A stretch of 16,594 bases of DNA from NCBI GenBank assembly GCA_900764755.1, contig CAAFPE010000104.1, positions 1 through 16,594 on the forward strand, written 5' to 3'. The position numbers and the translations under genes are program-made. Position 1 is the stretch's first letter. Each line of letters starts with the position of its first letter. The notes beneath the pieces were generated by a model. That model was not told the DNA's origin and made no database searches. It worked only from the letters and a program-made list of their open reading frames with translations. The stretch comes from an uncultured Oscillospiraceae bacterium. GTDB lineage: Bacteria; Bacillota; Clostridia; Oscillospirales; Oscillospiraceae. Shown one piece after another: positions 13,173-16,594 of this stretch.

Positions 13173-13248
13173 GTCATTTTTTGCCGCTCCAGACTGCTGG
13201 AGCGCTCTTCGGAATAAGCTGGAAGGAATTCAAAAGGAGGTACTTGCC

Positions 13249-13749
13249 ATGCTGAAGCGGATCGATCCCAAAGAGATCGGACAGAATGTATTTTCCCTGA
13301 TTGGAGACCAGTGGATGCTCATTACCGCCGGAACGGCGGAGCAGTGCAATACCATGACTGCTTCTTGGGGCGGTCTGGGGGTGCTCTGGGGTGCGCCGAC
13401 GGCGACCTGCTATATCCGTCCCCAGCGGTACACCCGGGAGTTTGTGGACCGGGAGGAGTTCTTCACCCTCGCTTTCTTCGGTGAGGAGCATCGACAGGCC
13501 CTGGCCCTGTGCGGCAGCAAGAGCGGGCGTGAGGTGGATAAGGTGCGGGAGTGCGGCTTTACCGTCAAAACGGCGGAGTGCGGCGCGCCCTATTTTGAGC
13601 AGGCTGAACTGGTGCTGGTCTGCCGCAAGCAATATGCCCAGCCCATGGACCCGGACCGGATGCCTGAAGCTGTGAAGGAGAAGTGGTATCCGGGACAGGA
13701 CTACCACATCATGTACCTGGGCGAGATCGTGGAGGCATACCAGAGATAA
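13249..13749 (+). CDS. Flavin reductase-like FMN-binding protein
   Basis: A 166-residue protein of the flavin reductase-like (split-barrel FMN-binding) family. It has LITAGTAEQCNTMTASWGGLGVLWGAPTA with the N-T-M-T-A-S region that contacts FMN, then CYIRPQRYTREFVDREEFFTLAFF and a C-terminal WYPGQDYHIMYLGEIVEAY, all usual in the family. ATG 13249 is chosen because AAAGGAGGT (13233-13241) lies eight bases before it; upstream in-frame starts fall in or near the rpmE terminator. Substrate is unknown; members reduce flavin or act as electron carriers. No clear promoter is seen, so read-through from rpmE or a weak promoter may drive it. Confidence 0.88.
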   Translation: MLKRIDPKEIGQNVFSLIGDQWMLITAGTAEQCNTMTASWGGLGVLWGAPTATCYIRPQRYTREFVDREEFFTLAFFGEEHRQALALCGSKSGREVDKVRECGFTVKTAECGAPYFEQAELVLVCRKQYAQPMDPDRMPEAVKEKWYPGQDYHIMYLGEIVEAYQR

Positions 13750-13814
13750 ATGACGGATGTGGGCGGGAGCGGACGCTCCCCTCTGCAAAGAAATCAGATC
13801 CTATGGGAGGATGT

Positions 13815-15104
13815 ATGACCCAGAACGATTTACAAGTGAAGAAGAACCGAGCGGTGCTGGTGGGCCTGTGGGCCCACCGGCTGTCCGTGGAGGAGAACGC
13901 TACGGAAGAAACCATGGAGGAACTGGCCGACCTGCTGGAGACGGCGGGAGGCGAGTGTGTGGGGACCGTTCTTCAGTCTAAGGACAGCCCCGACCCGCGC
14001 ACCTTCATCGGCGAGGGCAAGGTGGCGGAGGTCCGGGAGCTGGTCCGGGCAATGGACGCGGATATGGTGATCTTTGACAACAGCCTGTCCCCCTCCCAGC
14101 AGCGGGTGCTCAGCGAGGAGTTGAAGGTAGCGGTGATGGACCGCTCCGCCCTGATCCTGGACATCTTTGCCCAGCGGGCCCGCACCCGGGAGGGGCGGCT
14201 CCAGGTGGAGCTGGCCCAGTACAAATACCTGCTGCCCCGGCTGCTGGGGATGTGGACCCATCTGGAGCGGCAGGAGGGCGCCATCGGAACCCGCGGCCCC
14301 GGTGAGACCCAGCTGGAGACTGACCGGCGGCATATCCACAGAAAGATCGCCAAGCTGGAGGACGAACTGCGGGATGTGCGCCGGGTGCGCGCCACCCAGC
14401 GGGAGCGGCGGATCAAAAACGAGGTGCCGGTGGTGGCCATTGTGGGCTATACCAACGCGGGCAAGTCCACCCTGCTGAACAAACTCACCGGGGCGGAGAT
14501 CCCGGCCAACAACCGCCTGTTCGATACCCTGGACACCACCACCCGGACCCTGGAGATCTCGGACACCTGCACGGTGCTCCTGTCCGACACGGTAGGCTTT
14601 ATCCGCAAGCTGCCCCACCATCTGGTGGAGGCCTTTAAGTCCACCCTGGAGGAGCTCTCCTTTGCCGACCTGCTGCTCCATGTCATCGACGCGTCCAACC
14701 CCGAGTGGCGGGAGCAGGCGGCGGTGGTGGATCAGCTCATCCACGAACTGGGGGCTGACCAGACCCCCAGGCTGGAGGTATTCAACAAGTGTGACCTGTG
14801 GACGGGGGAGATCCGTCCCCATGGGGAGAACATTGTCTCCATTTCCGCCCGCACCGGCGAGGGGCTCCCCGCCCTGCTGGAGGCCATTGGGCAGCGGCTG
14901 GACAGCGGGGTGAAGCGGGTGACCGTCCACCTGCCCTATGAAAAGGGCGGGCTGCTGGACCGGCTGTACCAGGAGGCCAAGGTGGAGCAGGTGGACTATG
15001 GAGAGACCATTGACGTAGTGGCCGTCTGCACGCCCAGGACCATCGGGCAGCTGGGCCCTTTGGTGGAGGGCTGGCAGCCCCACAGGGAGCCTTGGGAAAG
15101 TTAG
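13815..15104 (+). CDS. hflX: GTPase HflX (ribosome-associated)
   Basis: A 429-residue ribosome-binding GTPase that helps rescue or dissociate stalled 50S/70S particles. Family marks are an N-terminal domain with RTFIGEGKVAEV, then LARARTREGRLQVELAQ-type text (here FAQRARTREGRLQVELAQ), RGPGETQLETDRR, and the G domain: GYTNAGKST (211-219), DTVGF (258-262) and NKCD (324-327). ATG 13815 lies after GGGAGG (13805-13810); ATG 13803 is a less likely alternative, and the frame open to 13683 overlaps the previous gene. A small perfect hairpin (13765-13780) lies in the spacer. The stop (15102-15104) falls on the first base of a heptad-repeat array. Confidence 0.96.
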   Translation: MTQNDLQVKKNRAVLVGLWAHRLSVEENATEETMEELADLLETAGGECVGTVLQSKDSPDPRTFIGEGKVAEVRELVRAMDADMVIFDNSLSPSQQRVLSEELKVAVMDRSALILDIFAQRARTREGRLQVELAQYKYLLPRLLGMWTHLERQEGAIGTRGPGETQLETDRRHIHRKIAKLEDELRDVRRVRATQRERRIKNEVPVVAIVGYTNAGKSTLLNKLTGAEIPANNRLFDTLDTTTRTLEISDTCTVLLSDTVGFIRKLPHHLVEAFKSTLEELSFADLLLHVIDASNPEWREQAAVVDQLIHELGADQTPRLEVFNKCDLWTGEIRPHGENIVSISARTGEGLPALLEAIGQRLDSGVKRVTVHLPYEKGGLLDRLYQEAKVEQVDYGETIDVVAVCTPRTIGQLGPLVEGWQPHREPWES

Positions 15105-15145
15105 GAGTTAGGAATTAGGAGTTAGGAATTAGGAGTTAGGAATTA
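15104..15145 (+). repeat. Heptad tandem repeat array 3, at the hflX stop
   Basis: Three full copies of GGAGTTAGGAATTA (15104-15117, 15118-15131, 15132-15145). The hflX stop TAG ends at the first G of the array. Same orientation as the other two arrays. Confidence 0.95.
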
Positions 15146-15214
15146 GGGATGGGCGGTTTTTCTGTGTGGATGGGATCCGCGCAGAAGGGCCGCCCCCTTT
15201 ACAAAGGAGGAGTT

Positions 15215-15769
15215 ATGACCACATTATTGACCACGCCCCGCCTGCTGCTCCGGCCCTTTGAGGAGGGGGACGCGCCAGACCTGTATGACTATGCCCGGGA
15301 CCCCCGGGTGGGGCCCATCGCGGGGTGGCCGCCCCACACCAGCGTGGAAAACAGCCTGGAGATCATCCGGACTGTGTTCTCAGCCCCCAATGTGTTTGCG
15401 GTGGCGGACCGGGAGAGCAGCCGGGTGATCGGCTCGGCCGGCTTTGTGGGAGAGCATCGGGAGGAACTGCCTGGCCCGGACGATGAGCTGGGCTATGCCC
15501 TCAGTCCGGCCCTCTGGGGCCGGGGGCTGATCCCGGAGGCCTCCGAAGCCCTGATCCGCTGGGGCTTCACGGAACTGGGCCTTGAGACCATCTGGTGCAA
15601 TCACTATGATGGGAACGCCAGATCACGCCGGGTCATTGAGAAGTGCGGCTTCCGCTATCAGTTTTCCAAGGAGACCGGCGTGCCTCTGCTGGGTGAGCGG
15701 CGGCTGACTCACTTTTTTGCCCTCACCCGGCCTCAGTGGGCCGCGGATGGGGGAGAGGACGGAACGTAA
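15215..15769 (+). CDS. GNAT acetyltransferase, RimJ/RimL-like
   Basis: A 184-residue GNAT-fold N-acetyltransferase using acetyl-CoA. It shows TTPRLLLRPFEEGDA at the N-terminus, ELGYALSPALWGRGLIPEASEALIRW (motif A, with the LWGRGL acetyl-CoA loop) and CNHYDGNARSRRVIEKCGFRYQ (motif B), as in the RimJ/RimL-type family. The substrate may be a ribosomal protein N-terminus, a small molecule or an antibiotic; nothing here decides. ATG 15215 follows AAAGGAGGAG at 15202-15211; an in-frame ATG at 15149 sits next to the heptad repeat. It converges with the minus-strand gene across a hairpin at 15776-15809. Confidence 0.92.
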   Translation: MTTLLTTPRLLLRPFEEGDAPDLYDYARDPRVGPIAGWPPHTSVENSLEIIRTVFSAPNVFAVADRESSRVIGSAGFVGEHREELPGPDDELGYALSPALWGRGLIPEASEALIRWGFTELGLETIWCNHYDGNARSRRVIEKCGFRYQFSKETGVPLLGERRLTHFFALTRPQWAADGGEDGT

Positions 15770-15775
15770 CGAAAT

Positions 15776-15809
15776 ACAGCCCTCTCCGGAGCGCTCCGGA
15801 GGGGGCTGT
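15776..15809. terminator. Hairpin between convergent genes, possible bidirectional terminator
   Basis: ACAGCCCTCTCCGGAG (15776-15791) pairs with CTCCGGAGGGGGCTGT (15794-15809) across 16 bases with one G-U pair and a very short loop. Convergent genes flank it. There is no U-run on the + strand and only ATTTCGTT on the minus side, so termination strength is uncertain. Confidence 0.55.
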
Positions 15810-15813
15810 GTGG

Positions 15814-16377
15814 TTATGTGGGTGCGGCCATCAGACCGTCCAAAGGACCCTGGTGTACCGCTTGCAGGGCGGACAGGCGGCAGAAGTCGGCGGGGCGCAC
15901 CAGGTCAGGATTTTTCCAGAGCTCCACCGCGCCGCACTCCTCCAGCAGCGTGGCCACGAACTGGGAGCAGAAATAGTGGTTCTTCCGGCGGAGCGGGTGG
16001 TTGAAATAGCAGAACAGCACGCCCAGCAGATTGTAGTGATAGCGCTCCCGCTGGCGGTACATTCCGGAGAGCTGCCGCCGGAGACGGAGGTAGACCGGAT
16101 CGGAGACCTTCAATTCATAGAGACAGCAGGGGATCTGCCGGTTCCTGACGCCCGGCCGCTCCTCCACCAGACCGGCGGGGAGGGCAAAGTGCTCGTACTT
16201 GCGGGCGAAGCTGTAAAAGGGCCCGGAGGGGCCGTCCAGGCCGATGGAGGCATGGGTATAGCAGTCGGAGGTGACCAGATGGATGAGCCGGGAGAACCAG
16301 GTCCCGGAGCGGGTGAGAAGGATGTAAATGGAGTGGTCCTGTGTGCTTTGAAATGTGTCAGAAGCGAAGCTGACCAT
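15814..16377 (-). CDS. Permuted papain/NlpC-P60-like cysteine hydrolase, orphan
   Basis: A 187-residue protein. The candidate catalytic histidine is H42 (SDCYTHASIGLDG) and the cysteine is C137 (NHYFCSQFVATLLEECGA). The His-before-Cys order, with a CS-[EQ]-[FL]-V helix, is that of circularly permuted NlpC/P60-like enzymes (YiiX/YaeF or LRAT-like groups), which act on peptide, amide or lipid bonds. Text between is FYSFARK then a variable region. No signal peptide or membrane segment is obvious at this start. ATG 16377 follows AAGGGGG on the minus strand; the frame remains open to 16479, where an ATG would add 34 residues. A weak -10 (TATACT at about 16418-16423, minus strand) lies upstream. 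Substrate unknown. Confidence 0.78.
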   Translation of the reverse strand: MVSFASDTFQSTQDHSIYILLTRSGTWFSRLIHLVTSDCYTHASIGLDGPSGPFYSFARKYEHFALPAGLVEERPGVRNRQIPCCLYELKVSDPVYLRLRRQLSGMYRQRERYHYNLLGVLFCYFNHPLRRKNHYFCSQFVATLLEECGAVELWKNPDLVRPADFCRLSALQAVHQGPLDGLMAAPT

Positions 16378-16479
16378 CAAAACGCCCCCTTTCTTTGTAC
16401 TCAGGATACCAGACAGAGTATAAAGAACGTTGAAGAGAAGATTAAGGTTTTCTAAAATCATGTCCGCTGAATCAACCAC

Positions 16480-16594
16480 AAATCAAACTATGAGGGGGGC
16501 GGGGAAAAGATCCCACAGGACGCCGGGAACAGGAAAAGACAGAAGGGGGGGGCGGGGGGGGGGGCCCTCCGTCCAAAAAAAAAAAAGAAGGAGA
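16480..16594. other. Non-coding, low-complexity contig end
   Basis: Upstream of the minus-strand gene there is a short mixed stretch, then long G runs, GGCCCTCC and a run of A from about 16576. No gene, tRNA or strong promoter is seen. The end quality resembles the noise at the left edge. Confidence 0.55.

Noticed and set aside
13830..15083. A 417-codon minus-strand open frame opposite hflX
   Set aside because: Same antisense-shadow effect: composition is biased and no family motifs are seen, whereas the + strand encodes a full HflX.

Overview
The window looks like a chromosomal contig from a GC-rich member of the Clostridia, most like an Oscillospiraceae-type gut bacterium (Flavonifractor, Oscillibacter or Lawsonibacter relatives). 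This is inferred from Firmicutes gene order (yhbY, nadD, yqeK, rsfS), a T-box leader ahead of valS, strong GGAGG ribosome binding sites, GTG starts, and high GC with many GC-ending codons. No species can be assigned from the sequence alone. Both ends (about 1-100 and 16545-16594) are homopolymer-rich and look like assembly or read-end noise.

Almost every gene is on the + strand and housekeeping in nature. From left to right: a decayed REP-associated tyrosine transposase (RAYT, 104-472). Two small zinc-ribbon genes, then ftsY (1103-1972). A spacer with heptad repeats and a REP-like hairpin, then rph, a small zinc-ribbon gene and rdgB (2228-3927), giving RNA 3'-end processing and nucleotide-pool cleaning. 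yhbY (4006-4329), then a cluster of REP-like hairpins. A tandem pair of small membrane-anchored paralogues, the second interrupted by an in-frame TGA. A fused nadD-yqeK (NAD synthesis plus dinucleoside-polyphosphate hydrolysis), an LCP cell-wall ligase with an octapeptide-repeat tail, and rsfS (ribosome silencing). The order yhbY, nadD, yqeK, rsfS matches the yqeI-yqeJ-yqeK-yqeL order of Bacillus subtilis with an LCP gene and the paralogue pair inserted.

Next comes a well-formed promoter and T-box leader with an 11-bp terminator (8864-9134). It controls a small YcxB-like membrane protein and, by inference, valS (9733-12375). Two serine tRNAs (UGA and GCU) follow with their own promoter and terminator, then rpmE with promoter and terminator, a flavin-reductase-like gene, hflX, a GNAT acetyltransferase and one minus-strand gene for a permuted papain/NlpC-like hydrolase (15814-16377).

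The least ordinary content is in repeats. Five hairpins carry a GTAG tetranucleotide directly against the stem, the signature of REP elements acted on by RAYT transposases. One lies in frame inside the RAYT remnant, which has also lost the second histidine of its HUH motif (HIP instead of HIH). A separate family of heptad tandem repeats (GGAGTTA/GGAATTA) begins at the 3' ends of ftsY, rdgB and hflX, and in rdgB supplies the last codons and the stop. I see no defence system, prophage, CRISPR array or novel multigene system here.
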